Shown piece after piece: positions 42,554 through 52,849 of a DNA stretch of 64,000 nucleotides. The stretch lies in contig NZ_GG700738.1 of assembly GCF_000160835.1 (NCBI RefSeq), positions 119,257 through 183,256 on the forward strand, given 5' to 3'. The translations under genes and the position numbers were made by a program. The stretch comes from Limosilactobacillus antri DSM 16041. Lineage in GTDB: Bacteria; Bacillota; Bacilli; Lactobacillales; Lactobacillaceae. The stretch's first letter is position 1; the number at the start of each line of letters is the position of its first letter. The notes below the pieces were generated by a model. That model was given only the letters and a program-made list of their open reading frames with translations. It made no database searches and was not told the origin of the DNA.

Positions 42554-43771
42554 TTAGCTAAAGAAAAAGGTATCCAGGAAACCACTAAAAATCAAAAAGG
42601 TAAACATTACAAAGTTAAAAGTAACAAAGATGGCGATTCCCGTGGTCAGCTTATTGTGGGGCAGATTTGGCAGGTGTTTGCGCTTGAACCGCATCCACCA
42701 GTCATTCGCCACCAGGGCAAAGCCATGCAGGAAACCGTACAGGATATAGTACCAGGTAATGCCGTGCCAAAAGCCCATCAAAACCATGTTAAGCATATAG
42801 GCGGTCGATGACAAGGCATTCCGGTTCTTAAACCAGCGCTTTTTGGTTGCCATGAAGACAAAGCGCATGAAGATGTAATCGCGGAACCAGAACGACAGGC
42901 TGATGTGCCAACGGTTCCAGAATTCCTTGATGTTCTTGGACTTAAACGGCTGCTTGAAGTTCATCGGGGTCTGAACACCCATAAAGTAGGAGATGGCGAC
43001 CGCAAAGAGCGAGTAGCCAGCAAAGTCAAAGAAGAGGTAAAAACCGTAGGTATACATAACTCCCAGCATACTCCAGGAGAACAGACTGTGGTTGGTCATT
43101 GCCAGCTGCTCAAAGAACGGGTAGAAGCGTTGACCGAAGAAATAACCGATCACGAACTTATACAAAAAGCCGAGGAAGAGGTAGAAAATCCCCTTGCTGA
43201 CCAGGTTTAAGTAGTCTCCGCGGGCCGGGACCTGCCGGTAGTCCTTTTCAAAGCGCCGGTAGCGGTCGATCGGCCCGGAAGTAATCGTTGGCATAAATAG
43301 GATAAAACGGATAAACTTCCAGGGAGAAATTTCCTTAATCATCCCGTCCCGGGTTTCAATAATGGTGCCGACCGCCCGGAAAGTCAGGTAAGAGATTCCC
43401 AAAAAGCCGAGCAGTGAATTATGGCCAACCATTGCCGGCGACAGCTTCACGATTACCAAGGGCAGGATCGATAATCCCGCGAGGAGGTAGAAGACACCGG
43501 CACTATTCTGCTGTCGGCGGTACCGGGAGTAAAACATCACGAGCAGGGTTTCATAAATTACGTAGACGATCAATGAAATTCCCTGTTGCCAGCTGCTACC
43601 GTCAAACATTAAGAAAATAAAGACAAAGCTGACCAGCGCCTCGTACCAGCTGAAACGCTTGCCAAAGTAAAGGCCAATCCCCAGTGGTAGAAGGGCAAGA
43701 ATTAGGTAAATAAAGTAAACCGGGGTTCCGTAGGCGCTAAAGTTTGGCAGACTTGAGATCCAATTAACCAT
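42554..43771 (-). CDS. dltB: D-alanyl transfer protein DltB (MBOAT family)
   Basis: A membrane-bound O-acyltransferase of 405 residues with about 11 hydrophobic segments. It moves D-alanine from DltC across the membrane. The MBOAT histidine lies in MGFWHGITWYYILYG, and FWNRWHISLSFWFRDY is the other family hallmark. It overlaps dltA by its first bases, so translation is coupled. Confidence 0.95.
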   Translation of the reverse strand: MVNWISSLPNFSAYGTPVYFIYLILALLPLGIGLYFGKRFSWYEALVSFVFIFLMFDGSSWQQGISLIVYVIYETLLVMFYSRYRRQQNSAGVFYLLAGLSILPLVIVKLSPAMVGHNSLLGFLGISYLTFRAVGTIIETRDGMIKEISPWKFIRFILFMPTITSGPIDRYRRFEKDYRQVPARGDYLNLVSKGIFYLFLGFLYKFVIGYFFGQRFYPFFEQLAMTNHSLFSWSMLGVMYTYGFYLFFDFAGYSLFAVAISYFMGVQTPMNFKQPFKSKNIKEFWNRWHISLSFWFRDYIFMRFVFMATKKRWFKNRNALSSTAYMLNMVLMGFWHGITWYYILYGFLHGFALVANDWWMRFKRKHLPNLPHNKLTTGIAIFVTFNFVMFTFLIFSGFLDTFFFS

Positions 43772-45303
43772 TATTGGTTGACCTCTTTAATCATTTGCTT
43801 CACTGCAATCTTGCCATTTGCAGACATGGGGAAGGATTCGTGGTAAACGAATTGGGTGGGCATCATGTAGGGCATGATGAGTTCCTTGAGGCTCTCCCGA
43901 ATTTTAGCGGTCAGCTGGTTGGGCTCCTCAGTGGCGAAGTCCTTCTTTGGAATCACCGCCGCGATCAAGTGGGTAACCTTGCCGTCCCGGTTGTACTTTG
44001 GTAGGGCAACCGCCTGCTTGATGTAGGGACTCTTTTCCAGACTAGCCCGCACTTCATCCAATTCGATCCGGTAGCCATGGAGCTTAATTTGGAAGTCCAT
44101 CCGTCCCTTGTGGTGGAGCAGGCCATCCGCATCGAGGACGCCAGCATCCCCGGTTCGGTATGCCGGCTGGCCATTCAGCTTGAAGAAGGCCTGAGCGGTC
44201 TTTTCAGGGTTATTCATGTAGCCGTGGGCAACACTGTCACCGGCGATGATAATCTCTCCCTGTTCTCCCGGGGTAGTTACCTGCTGGTCACCCTGCCAAA
44301 TTGACAGTTCGACACCTGGCTTGGCATAGCCGACGGGCAGACGGTCATTGTTCGCCGCAATCTCCGGGGTAATTTCAATTCCTGAAACGGCCACCGTGGC
44401 CTCCGTCGGCCCGTATGTGTTGAAAATATGGGCGTGGGGGAAGTGCTTCTGCAGGTTCTGGGCGGTTTTGACCGTTAGTTCTTCACCGCAGAATAGGAAA
44501 TCAGTGATTCCCGGCATTTGCTGTTCGCTAAAGGCCGGGCTCAGCATCAGCATATCCGCAAATGAAGGGGTGCCGACAAAGACGTTTAAGTCCAGCTTTG
44601 GCAGGGCCGTGAAGAGCTGGCCGAAGTTTTCGACCACTTCATGCGGCAGGGCCTTGATCGTACTACCGCTCATCAGGGCCGGATACAGGAACATATTTGA
44701 AAGGTCAAAGGAGTAGGGTGGCTGGCCCAAGTAATTGGCGTGGGCCGGCAGGTTAAACTCGTCACTCAGCATCCAATTGGTAAAGGTTACCAGATTATCG
44801 TGGCTGACCTCCACCCCCTTGGGTGACCCCGTAGTTCCCGACGTAAACAGGACGTACGCCAGTTCATCGCCCGTCACCGGGTCCGGGTCGTCAAACGCTT
44901 CCTGAGCAGCGATGGCCTGGCTAATGGTATCCCGCTTGACGACCGGTGCACTTACCGTCAGCTGGTCACCAGGGAAATCATCAACCGCAAACACCAGGCT
45001 CGGCTTTCCAGTGTCGAGGATTGACTGGATCCGCGGTAAGGCTGAGTCCGCAGCAACTGGAATGTAGGCGTGCCCCGTTTTTAGGGCTGCCCAGAAGCAG
45101 GCCAGCATCTCGGCTTGATGGTCACCAAATACTAAAATTGGGCTGTGGTCCGGTAATGACTGCTGGTCGAGCCAAGCAGCCAGACTGTCCGCAGCCGCCT
45201 TCAATTCACCGTAAGTAGTGCTCTTGCCCATTTCGTCGTAGGCCAGCCGGTCCTGGTTAGCCTGAGCAATCTGGTCAAAAGCATCAACAAGATTTGTAAT
45301 CAA
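43771..45303 (-). CDS. dltA: D-alanine--DltC ligase DltA
   Basis: An adenylate-forming enzyme that activates D-alanine and loads DltC. The core motifs LFTSGTTGSPKGV, NTYGPTEATV, YRTGD and the C-terminal NGKIAVKQ lysine are present. I place the start at TTG 45303, 7-8 nt after GGAGG, giving 510 residues, the normal length. The frame open to 45360 would overlap dltX and lacks a ribosome site. Confidence 0.94.
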   Translation of the reverse strand: MITNLVDAFDQIAQANQDRLAYDEMGKSTTYGELKAAADSLAAWLDQQSLPDHSPILVFGDHQAEMLACFWAALKTGHAYIPVAADSALPRIQSILDTGKPSLVFAVDDFPGDQLTVSAPVVKRDTISQAIAAQEAFDDPDPVTGDELAYVLFTSGTTGSPKGVEVSHDNLVTFTNWMLSDEFNLPAHANYLGQPPYSFDLSNMFLYPALMSGSTIKALPHEVVENFGQLFTALPKLDLNVFVGTPSFADMLMLSPAFSEQQMPGITDFLFCGEELTVKTAQNLQKHFPHAHIFNTYGPTEATVAVSGIEITPEIAANNDRLPVGYAKPGVELSIWQGDQQVTTPGEQGEIIIAGDSVAHGYMNNPEKTAQAFFKLNGQPAYRTGDAGVLDADGLLHHKGRMDFQIKLHGYRIELDEVRASLEKSPYIKQAVALPKYNRDGKVTHLIAAVIPKKDFATEEPNQLTAKIRESLKELIMPYMMPTQFVYHESFPMSANGKIAVKQMIKEVNQ

Positions 45304-45319
45304 TTTATTTTCCTCCACG

Positions 45320-45448
45320 TTAGAATTCATTATAAATAAACGGCTCTTGTCCTGCTCCATAATAACCGTATAGGTAAATTAGCAGAAGAATTACAACAAA
45401 GTAAAAAGCCGTTTTTAAGATGAACTTTAGTGTGGGATGATTCTTAAT
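45320..45448 (-). CDS. dltX: DltX small membrane protein, unusual start
   Basis: The minus strand encodes KNHPTLKFILKTAFYF, then VVILLLIYLYGYYG, ending PFIYNEF, just upstream of dltA. This is the DltX family: one membrane helix and a conserved FIYNEF end required for D-alanylation. No ATG, GTG or TTG occurs in this frame before the upstream stop. The given end is at an ATT codon (45446-45448). A GTG near the ribosome site (45471-45473) opens VIRNLFQKY in another frame, ending in TAA exactly where the conserved part begins, so a one-base frameshift is likely. Confidence 0.7.
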   Translation of the reverse strand: MKNHPTLKFILKTAFYFVVILLLIYLYGYYGAGQEPFIYNEF

Positions 45449-45708
45449 ACTTTTGGAAAAGATTACGAATCACTCCTTTCGCTTATAAGAAGATACCACG
45501 TTTTACTAAAATAGTGAATCAACTATGGTAATTTTAGTTAATTTATAAGCAAATCACCAGTAAAACGCAACAATAGAATTATATATCAATTCCCGGCGCG
45601 TGGGGGAACTAATCTTAGGGATTTTGCAACTTGAGTTGTGCGTCTGACCGTGATTTTTGATAAAATTGTAGTCGATGCAAAATTTTTAATTGAGAAAGTG
45701 AGTAATAA

Positions 45709-46833
45709 ATGATAAGTGGACGTCTCCGCAATACGGAATATGTAATTAACCTGCGGGCACTTGGGGAGAATATCCAGGCCCAAAAAGCTGCCTTACCAGC
45801 TGATAGCAAAATCTTGGCGGTCGTTAAGGCCAATGCTTATGGTCACGGCCTGGTCCCGGTTGCCCAGGCTGCCCTCCGCGCTGGGGCGACTGGCATGTGC
45901 GTGGCAATCCTTGACGAAGCATTAGAAATCCGGGATAGCGGCCTTGACGTCATCACCCTGGTTCTGGGAATTACGCCGGTCGAAGAGGCCAACGTCGCTG
46001 CCGAGGCTGGCGTTTCCCTGACCGTGGGTTCACTGGACTGGCTGACGAAGTACCACCAGTTTGCCCGCCAGTTCAACTGGAAAAAACCGCTTAAGATCCA
46101 CCTGGCCGTCGATACCGGGATGGGGCGGATCGGCTTTACTAACGTGGCCGAGTTTAACCAGGCCGTTAAGATTCTGCGGCGCTATCCCGAATTTGAATTC
46201 GAGGGGATGTTTACCCACTTTGCGACGGCGGATAGCGCCGACCACACTTATTTTGACCGCCAGTACGCCCTCTGGCAGAAATTTATCGCGAGCCTGGATG
46301 AGCTGCCGCCGTACACCCACATGGCGAACTCGGCGACCGGCTTGTGGCACCGCGACCAGATTACCGCCAACACGATTCGGATGGGGCTGTCGATGTACGG
46401 CTATAACCCGTCTGGAACGGACCTGCCGGAGGACTTGCACCTCCAGCCGGTCGGGACGCTCCGTTCGTCGATCAGCTTCGTAAAAAAGCTGGCCGCGGGG
46501 GAGGCGGTCAGCTATGGCGCCACGTACACCGCTAAACACGACGAGTGGCTGGCGACGGTGCCGATTGGCTACGCGGATGGCTACCCGCGCTGCATGACCG
46601 GGTTTAAGGTGCTGGTCGATGGACAGTACTGTCCAATCGCGGGCCGGGTCTGCATGGACCAGATGATGGTTCGGCTGCCGAAATACTACCCGGTCGATAC
46701 GCCAGTGGTTTTGATGGGCCGGTCGGGGGCCTTGACGATTACCGCCGAGGAAATGGCGGAGCAGGCCCAGACGATCAACTACGAGATCCTGACGAACTTT
46801 AATAACCGGATTCATCGCACTTATCACTATTAA
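45709..46833 (+). CDS. alr: Alanine racemase
   Basis: A PLP enzyme making D-alanine for peptidoglycan and for the dlt system encoded divergently upstream. The 374-residue protein has the PLP lysine in VVKANAYGHGL, the second catalytic Tyr near AVSYGATYTA, and RVCMDQMMV. The gap to dltX (45449-45708) is AT-rich and should hold both divergent promoters; I see no clear consensus pair. mazF follows after 15 bp. Confidence 0.96.
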   Translation: MISGRLRNTEYVINLRALGENIQAQKAALPADSKILAVVKANAYGHGLVPVAQAALRAGATGMCVAILDEALEIRDSGLDVITLVLGITPVEEANVAAEAGVSLTVGSLDWLTKYHQFARQFNWKKPLKIHLAVDTGMGRIGFTNVAEFNQAVKILRRYPEFEFEGMFTHFATADSADHTYFDRQYALWQKFIASLDELPPYTHMANSATGLWHRDQITANTIRMGLSMYGYNPSGTDLPEDLHLQPVGTLRSSISFVKKLAAGEAVSYGATYTAKHDEWLATVPIGYADGYPRCMTGFKVLVDGQYCPIAGRVCMDQMMVRLPKYYPVDTPVVLMGRSGALTITAEEMAEQAQTINYEILTNFNNRIHRTYHY

Positions 46834-46848
46834 TAAAGGAGCGGGAAG

Positions 46849-47214
46849 ATGACGAGCAAGCGGGTAAAACGGGGTGAGATTTTTTACGCGGACCTCTCCC
46901 CAGTAGTTGGGTCAGAGCAAGGGGGCGTCCGGCCCGTCCTGATTTTACAAAATGACGTTGGCAACCATTATAGTCCGACGGTGATTGTGGCGGCGATTAC
47001 TACCCAATTACAAAAGAGCCGGCTGCCGACCCACGTGTTCTTACCCCACAAGGAAAGTTCCCTGACCCGCAATTCGGTAATTCTCTTGGAACAGGTGCGC
47101 ACGATTGATAAACAGCGCTTGCAGGACCGGATTGCCAAGATCGGCCCGGCACGGATGACGGCAGTGAACCACGCGCTCCAGATCAGTTTGGGCCTGGGGA
47201 AAAAGGAAAAGTGA
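46849..47214 (+). CDS. mazF: MazF/NdoA-type endoribonuclease toxin without adjacent antitoxin
   Basis: The 121 residues match the MazF/PemK family: VKRGEIFYADLSPVVGSEQGGVRPVLILQN at the start and the RNA-cleavage residues in this loop, then LLEQVRTIDKQRL. Such toxins cut mRNA at short sequences. In B. subtilis the antitoxin ndoAI sits between alr and ndoA; here only 15 bp separates alr and mazF, with no room for one. The antitoxin must be elsewhere, or the protein is attenuated. Confidence 0.88.
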   Translation: MTSKRVKRGEIFYADLSPVVGSEQGGVRPVLILQNDVGNHYSPTVIVAAITTQLQKSRLPTHVFLPHKESSLTRNSVILLEQVRTIDKQRLQDRIAKIGPARMTAVNHALQISLGLGKKEK

Positions 47215-47340
47215 TTGAGAGTGGGAGTGGGAAACAACCTCCTTGACAAGGCGTATGGGGAACTGCCAGCCAGCTACTGCGCTGTTGCATTACTAGCTTT
47301 AAAATAGCAAAGAGACTGTTATTGAGATAAAAAGTGAACA

Positions 47341-47402
47341 GCGCGGTACACAAATGGGCTTCAGTGCTCGGCAAAGCCGAACTCTAAAGCCCTATTTGTG
47401 CT
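47341..47402 (-). repeat. Dispersed palindromic repeat, copy 3
   Basis: On the minus strand it reads AGCACAAATAGGGCTTTAGA, then GTTCGGCTTTGCCGAGC, then CCCATTTGTGTACCGCGC, nearly identical to copy 1. The adjacent block with TGTGGGGAGCCCCCG (47405-47428) is also shared with copy 1, but copy 1 has an extra insert of about 25 bp between the two blocks. Confidence 0.8.
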
Positions 47403-47435
47403 CGCGGGGGCTCCCCACAGGCTAGCTGCGCGTCG

Positions 47436-47459
47436 AAAAACGAAGTCGTAACCGACTTC
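47436..47459 (-). terminator. Terminator after the CBS-ACT gene
   Basis: On the minus strand GAAGTCG and CGACTTC pair around a 4-nt loop and are followed by GTTTTT. The rest of 47215-47497 holds repeat copy 3 and no gene. Confidence 0.75.
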
Positions 47460-47497
47460 TGTCTCGCTCCCTTTGTCGTTTATTCTTGTGACAGCTT

Positions 47498-48136
47498 TTA
47501 GTATCCGTGGTGCAGGTCTTCAATTTCGGCGACCTCAAAGCCCTTTTTCTGCAACCGGTGGACGATTTTTTCCATCTTAGCGTGGTCCACGTCCGCTGGC
47601 AGGGTGAAGAGGACCTGCTTCATTGGCGAATGCTCCGGGTCGAACGAGAGCACGTTGACAATCTGACAATAGCGGGTAATTTCCTTGCTAGCAGTCATCA
47701 GCGATCCCCGCTCGTCGGGAGTCGTGACCGTTAGGACGTAGCTCCCGTTATTAACGTTCCAGCCCGCTGCAAGAACCCGCAGCATACTATGGTGGGTTAG
47801 GATGCCATAGAACTGGTTGTCGTCATTGAGGACGGCGATGTATGGCAGGTCCCGCATTGCGAAGAAGACGGAAAAGAAGGCCGAATTAATGGAAACAAAC
47901 TTAGTGGCGTTTTTTAACAGGGCGGTCACGGGTTGGTGCATATCGCCGCCGCGCGACTTGTGGCGATACAGGTGCATCTTATAGATGTTCCCCCGAAAGA
48001 TGCGTCCCGACTTATCAAGGACAGGGACACAGCGGTAGCCGCTATTTTCGAGAACTGTCAGTGCTTCTTCCAGAGTGGCCGTTTCCGGCAGGGTGGTCAG
48101 CTGGTCTTTGGTTTTAATCAGTGAGCTAAAAATCAT
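47498..48136 (-). CDS. CBS-CBS-ACT domain protein (CbpA-like)
   Basis: A 212-residue cytosolic protein with two CBS motifs (residues of about 5-65 and 70-130) and a C-terminal ACT-like domain (residues of about 138-205). Its layout matches the c-di-AMP-binding protein CbpA of Listeria. It has no enzyme domain, so it probably senses a nucleotide and acts on a partner. Ligand and partner are not deducible here. It is transcribed alone, divergent from pth. Confidence 0.75.
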   Translation of the reverse strand: MIFSSLIKTKDQLTTLPETATLEEALTVLENSGYRCVPVLDKSGRIFRGNIYKMHLYRHKSRGGDMHQPVTALLKNATKFVSINSAFFSVFFAMRDLPYIAVLNDDNQFYGILTHHSMLRVLAAGWNVNNGSYVLTVTTPDERGSLMTASKEITRYCQIVNVLSFDPEHSPMKQVLFTLPADVDHAKMEKIVHRLQKKGFEVAEIEDLHHGY

Positions 48137-48244
48137 TATACGAACGTCTCCTGCTTTGTATTAAGTGCACTAATCATCATACCATATATTTGGAAAAGAT
48201 GAGAGAAAAATGAGAAACAATAAAGAGGGGTGGACTGAATCACT

Positions 48245-48272
48245 TTGGTTTGCTTCGCGGCTAAGGTATAAT
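48245..48272 (+). promoter_or_regulatory. Promoter of pth
   Basis: TTGGTT (48245-48250) and TATAAT (48267-48272) are 16 bp apart. A GC hairpin (ACGGGG at 48291-48296 with CCCCGT at 48301-48306), then GCGGCCTTTTT, follows and may act as a weak attenuator. Confidence 0.5.
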
Positions 48273-48349
48273 AAAGGAAATCAATGCTGGACGGGGGAGT
48301 CCCCGTGCGGCCTTTTTGTATTTTTAACTGCGAAGGGATGAAGAAAAGA

Positions 48350-48910
48350 ATGAAAATGATTGTGGGCTTAGGAAACATCGGTAGCCGCTATGACGAGACA
48401 CGGCATAACACGGGCTTCATGGTGGTTGACCAGCTGGCACGCGACTACCAGCTCGGTGCGTTTAGCCACCTCAAACAGGAGGCAGTCGCGGCGAGCGGGG
48501 TGATTAATGGTGAGAAGGTAATGCTGGTTAAGCCGACGACCTTTATGAATGACTCCGGCAGGGCGGTAGGACCGCTGGTGGACTATTACCAGCTGGATCT
48601 TGCGGACCTGGTAATAGTCAATGATGACCTGGATATGCCGGTTGGCCGGGTGCGGTTGAAAACCCACGGGGCGTCTGGCGGTCACAATGGCTTAAAGAGC
48701 ATTATCAATGCGCTGGGGACGAAGAACTTTAACCGGGTGAAACTTGGCATTGACCACCCCCAACATGGGACGGTGGTTAGCCACGTCTTAGGAAAGTTTA
48801 CCCCCGCAGAACGCCCGCAGTTTGATGATGCGGTTGAAGAGGCCGAACACGCCTTAGAGGATTGGATTAAGGGCGAAGATTTCGCCCAGCTGATGAACGA
48901 CTATAATTAA
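48350..48910 (+). CDS. pth: Peptidyl-tRNA hydrolase
   Basis: It frees tRNA from peptidyl-tRNAs that drop off ribosomes. The start MKMIVGLGNIGSRYDETRHNTGF carries the catalytic His, and KPTTFMNDSGRAV and HNGLKSII are conserved. With the ATG at 48350 the product has 186 residues, the usual length; upstream in-frame codons look like leader. It begins the pth-mfd-rqcP-divIC run. Confidence 0.95.
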   Translation: MKMIVGLGNIGSRYDETRHNTGFMVVDQLARDYQLGAFSHLKQEAVAASGVINGEKVMLVKPTTFMNDSGRAVGPLVDYYQLDLADLVIVNDDLDMPVGRVRLKTHGASGGHNGLKSIINALGTKNFNRVKLGIDHPQHGTVVSHVLGKFTPAERPQFDDAVEEAEHALEDWIKGEDFAQLMNDYN

Positions 48911-48932
48911 TTTGCAAGGGGGCAAGCACGCG

Positions 48933-51900
48933 GTGCGTCTAACAAACTTTATTGAACAATCACCTGAGTTTAAGCAGCTGCTCCAGCAACGGCAGCCGGG
49001 CACGCGGCAACTGGTAACCGGTATTTCCGGCTCGGCACGGACACTGCTGTTAGCGGGACTGGTGGAACAAAGCCAGCAACCAGTTTTGGCGGTAGTCGAC
49101 AGTTTAAGTCAGGTGGAGGAGCTGGCCGATGACCTTGCCAACTTGCTGCCCCCCGACCGGGTTTACCAGTTTCCGGTTGAGGAAGTCTTAGCGGCAGAGG
49201 TGGCAACCAGCTCGCCCAATTACCGTCTGCAACGGGTTCAGGCCCTGGACGCGTTGGATAGTCAGCGCCCGGCAGTGGTTGTAACCTCGGTAGCCGGGCT
49301 GCGGCGGAACGTGTTCGCTCCCGAATTCTTTGCCCAGGCGACCCTGAAGGTGGCCGTCGGCGGCGAATTGGACCCGGAACGGGCTCGGCAACAGCTGAGC
49401 GCCATGGGCTACCAGTTGCAGAAAATGGTCCTGCGTCCGGGCGATTTTGCCATCCGGGGGTCGATCATTGACGTTTACGCCCTTAACACCGACAACCCGG
49501 TGCGGATTGACCTCTTTGATACCGAGGTAGACTCGCTTCGGTATTTCGATGCCAGCACCCAAAAGAGCGTCGGCAACGCTGAGGAGGTGGAGATTTTACC
49601 GGCAACGGACCTGATCCTGCCACCCGCGGAGTTTTCCCGGGTTCAAGCGGCGGTAAAGCAGCAGTTTGACCAGCTCAAGGCGGAATTGCAGGATGGGGAT
49701 GCGGATATCCTCCAGCAGGTCAATAACCGCTTTACTCCCCTGCTGACGGCGCTGCAGGAACGGCGGCTGCCTAATGAAATGCTGGAGTTCGGCGACCTCG
49801 TTTACCCGACCCGGCACTCGCTGCTTGACTACCTGGCAGCGGATGGTGCACTCTACCTGGATGATTATTCCCGCCTGAAGGACCGGGCAGGGAAGCTGGC
49901 GGACGAGGACCAGGGGTGGCTGGAAGAAAAGGTCAAGTACCACCAGCTGGTCAGCGTCCCCAGCCTGAGCAACGAGTTTGCGAAACTGGTTAAGGCCGAC
50001 CAGCACGCCCAGCTCTTCGGGGCCCTGTTTAAAAAGGGGGCGGGGAACCTCCGCTTCAGTCAGCTGGTCGAGATTACCAGCCGGCCAATGCAGCGTTTCT
50101 TTGGGCAAATGCCGTTGCTCAAAACCGAACTGCAGCGGTGGACTGACCAGGGGCAAACCATCATTATCATGGCTGACGGTAATGAGCGGCGCCAGCAGAT
50201 TGCCCGCACGCTGACCGACTTTGGCATCCCGGTGATTGAAACGGCCGCCGACCAGCTCCAGGTCAATACCGTTCAGCTGGTCGCGGCCAGTCTGAATAAT
50301 GGCTTTGAAATGCCGGCGGCCGGCCTGGTAGTCATCACGGAGGGGGAGCTGTTCAAACAGGTCAAGAAACGCCGCCACCGGGCCCAAAAGCTGGCCAATG
50401 CGGAGCGAATCAAGAGCTATACCGACCTTAAGCCGGGGGACTACGTGGTCCACGTCAACCACGGGATCGGGATCTTCAGCGGGATTAAGACGATGGAAGT
50501 TGATGGCGTCCACCAGGACTACATGATTATCAACTACCGGAATAACGCCCAGATCTTTGTCCCGGTCACTCAGCTGAACCTCGTCCAGAAGTACGTTTCC
50601 GCGGAATCAAAGACACCCCGGATCAACCGCCTTGGCGGGAACGAATGGGCCAAGACGAAGCGGCGGGTCGCATCGAAGGTTGAAGACATTGCTGACGAAC
50701 TGGTCGACCTGTATGCTAAGCGGGAGGCTGCCAAGGGCTATGCTTTCCCGGCGGATGACTACCTCCAGGCTCAGTTCGATGCCAACTTCCCCTACACCGA
50801 AACCCGGGACCAGCTTCGCAGCATTAAGGAGGTTAAACGGGATATGGAAAAGCCGCGGCCGATGGACCGCCTCCTCGTCGGGGACGTTGGCTACGGGAAA
50901 ACGGAAGTGGCAATGCGGGCCATCTTTAAAGCGGTCACGGGCGGCAAACAGGTGGCCTTCTTGGTCCCGACGACGGTCTTGGCCCAGCAGCACTTTGACA
51001 CCCTTAGCAAGCGGTTCGCTGGCTTCCCGGTGAAGATTGCCCTGATGTCCCGGTTTAAAACCAACCAGGAGTTGAAGGAAACCGACGCGGGCCTGGCCGC
51101 CGGCAGTATCGACATTGTCGTCGGCACCCACCGGATCCTGTCCAAAGATGTTCAATTTAGGGACCTGGGCCTGGTCATCGTTGATGAGGAACAGCGGTTT
51201 GGGGTCAAGCACAAGGAACGACTAAAGGAATTGAAGAACAACGTCGATGTGTTAACGCTGACGGCAACCCCGATTCCCCGGACGCTGAATATGTCGATGC
51301 TTGGCGTGCGGGACTTGTCGGTACTTGAAACCCCGCCGGCGGGTCGCTTCCCAATTCAGACCTACGTGATGGAACAAAATGGCGGGGCCATCCGTGACGG
51401 CATTACCCGGGAACTAAACCGCGGCGGCCAAGTATACTACCTGCATAACCGGGTCAGCGACATTGAAGAAACGGTGATGAAGTTACAGGCCCTGGTCCCG
51501 GATGCCCGCATTGGCTACATTCATGGCAAGATGGGGGAAAACGAACTGGAAACGGTCCTGTATGACTTCATCCAGGGAAATTACGACGTGCTAGTGACCA
51601 CCTCAATCATCGAAACCGGGGTCGATATTCCAAACGTCAACACCCTTTTTGTCGAAAACGCCGATCACCTGGGCCTGGCCCAGCTATACCAGATCCGGGG
51701 CCGGATTGGACGAAGTAACCGGGTTGCTTACGCCTACTTTATGTACCAGCCGAATAAGGTCCTGACGGAACTGGGCGAGAAACGGCTGGCGGCCATCCGG
51801 GACTTTACCGAGCTGGGGTCCGGTTTTAAGATTGCGATGCGGGACCTGGCAATTCGTGGTGCGGGCAATATTCTCGGCAAGCAGCAGCACGGCTTCATCG

Positions 51901-52469
51901 ACTCGGTCGGCTACGACCTCTACTCCTCAATGCTGAACGAGGCGGTGGCCCGCAAGCAGGGGAAGAAGAGGGCTGCCCGGGCAGATGCGGAGGTTGAACT
52001 CGGGGTCGAAGCCTATTTGCCCGACAGCTACGTCAATGACCAACGGCAGAAGATTGAGCTGTATAAGGCAATTCGCCAGGCCCAGACCGATGATGAGCTG
52101 CTGGAAATTCAGGGGGACCTGCTTGATCGCTTTGGCGACTACCCGGCCGCCGTTGGCAACTTATTGCTGATTAGCAAGCTCAAGCAGCACGCCGATGAGG
52201 CAATGATCGAACAGATTAAGCGGCAACGGGATAGCATCCTGATTACCTTCACCCCGGCTGGCAGCCACCTGGTTAAGGCTCCCCAGATCATCAAGCTCCT
52301 GGCAAAGACAAAGTTTAAGGCAACGCTGGGGGAGCATGAAGGCCAGCTGACGGTGCGCCTGGTGATCCAGCCGAAGATGACGCAGACCGACTGGTTAAAC
52401 CAGCTCTTGGACTTTGCTAGCGGCCTTAGCCGGGCCGTTGCCGAAGCAAACACACAGACAAGCAAGTAA
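48933..52469 (+). CDS. mfd: Transcription-repair coupling factor Mfd
   Basis: A DNA translocase that removes stalled RNA polymerase and recruits UvrA. The GTG at 48933 follows AAGGGGG and gives 1178 residues. Domains run in the usual order: UvrB-like N-terminal part, the RNA polymerase interaction domain near residues 490-560 ([16 protein letters not shown]), RecG-like helicase motifs ([35 protein letters not shown]) and the C-terminal TRCF domain. Its end is 13 bp before rqcP. Confidence 0.96.
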   Translation: MRLTNFIEQSPEFKQLLQQRQPGTRQLVTGISGSARTLLLAGLVEQSQQPVLAVVDSLSQVEELADDLANLLPPDRVYQFPVEEVLAAEVATSSPNYRLQRVQALDALDSQRPAVVVTSVAGLRRNVFAPEFFAQATLKVAVGGELDPERARQQLSAMGYQLQKMVLRPGDFAIRGSIIDVYALNTDNPVRIDLFDTEVDSLRYFDASTQKSVGNAEEVEILPATDLILPPAEFSRVQAAVKQQFDQLKAELQDGDADILQQVNNRFTPLLTALQERRLPNEMLEFGDLVYPTRHSLLDYLAADGALYLDDYSRLKDRAGKLADEDQGWLEEKVKYHQLVSVPSLSNEFAKLVKADQHAQLFGALFKKGAGNLRFSQLVEITSRPMQRFFGQMPLLKTELQRWTDQGQTIIIMADGNERRQQIARTLTDFGIPVIETAADQLQVNTVQLVAASLNNGFEMPAAGLVVITEGELFKQVKKRRHRAQKLANAERIKSYTDLKPGDYVVHVNHGIGIFSGIKTMEVDGVHQDYMIINYRNNAQIFVPVTQLNLVQKYVSAESKTPRINRLGGNEWAKTKRRVASKVEDIADELVDLYAKREAAKGYAFPADDYLQAQFDANFPYTETRDQLRSIKEVKRDMEKPRPMDRLLVGDVGYGKTEVAMRAIFKAVTGGKQVAFLVPTTVLAQQHFDTLSKRFAGFPVKIALMSRFKTNQELKETDAGLAAGSIDIVVGTHRILSKDVQFRDLGLVIVDEEQRFGVKHKERLKELKNNVDVLTLTATPIPRTLNMSMLGVRDLSVLETPPAGRFPIQTYVMEQNGGAIRDGITRELNRGGQVYYLHNRVSDIEETVMKLQALVPDARIGYIHGKMGENELETVLYDFIQGNYDVLVTTSIIETGVDIPNVNTLFVENADHLGLAQLYQIRGRIGRSNRVAYAYFMYQPNKVLTELGEKRLAAIRDFTELGSGFKIAMRDLAIRGAGNILGKQQHGFIDSVGYDLYSSMLNEAVARKQGKKRAARADAEVELGVEAYLPDSYVNDQRQKIELYKAIRQAQTDDELLEIQGDLLDRFGDYPAAVGNLLLISKLKQHADEAMIEQIKRQRDSILITFTPAGSHLVKAPQIIKLLAKTKFKATLGEHEGQLTVRLVIQPKMTQTDWLNQLLDFASGLSRAVAEANTQTSK

Positions 52470-52482
52470 TGGAGGAAGCAAT

Positions 52483-52746
52483 ATGCGGTTAGACAAGTTC
52501 TTAAAGGTATCTCGGATTATTAAACGGCGCTCAGTCGCCAAGGAAATCGCGGACCAGGGTCGGATTCTGGTCAATAATCTCCCAGCCAAGTCCTCGACCA
52601 AGGTTAAGGCTGGCGACACCTTGACGATTAAATTCGGCAATAAGACCGAGACGGTTAAAATCAACCAAATCGTGGAAACGACTAAGAAGAGCGAAGCGGA
52701 AGAGATGTACGAAATTGTCGACGAAACGTATGCAGAGAACTTTTAA
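52483..52746 (+). CDS. rqcP: S4-domain RNA-binding protein RqcP
   Basis: An 87-residue S4 protein (formerly YabO, Hsp15 family) that works with RqcH in ribosome-associated quality control of stalled 50S subunits. [21 protein letters not shown] is the S4 start, followed by GRILVNN. The ATG at 52483 follows GGAGGAAG. The position after mfd is typical of Bacilli. Confidence 0.92.
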   Translation: MRLDKFLKVSRIIKRRSVAKEIADQGRILVNNLPAKSSTKVKAGDTLTIKFGNKTETVKINQIVETTKKSEAEEMYEIVDETYAENF

Positions 52747-52849
52747 TGGATTTTTATAAAAAAATTGATAATTTTCCCGCTTAATATAGACAGTTGGCGG
52801 GTAAACTTGCTATACTGATACTATTATCAGTAAAAAGCGGGGGAAAGTT

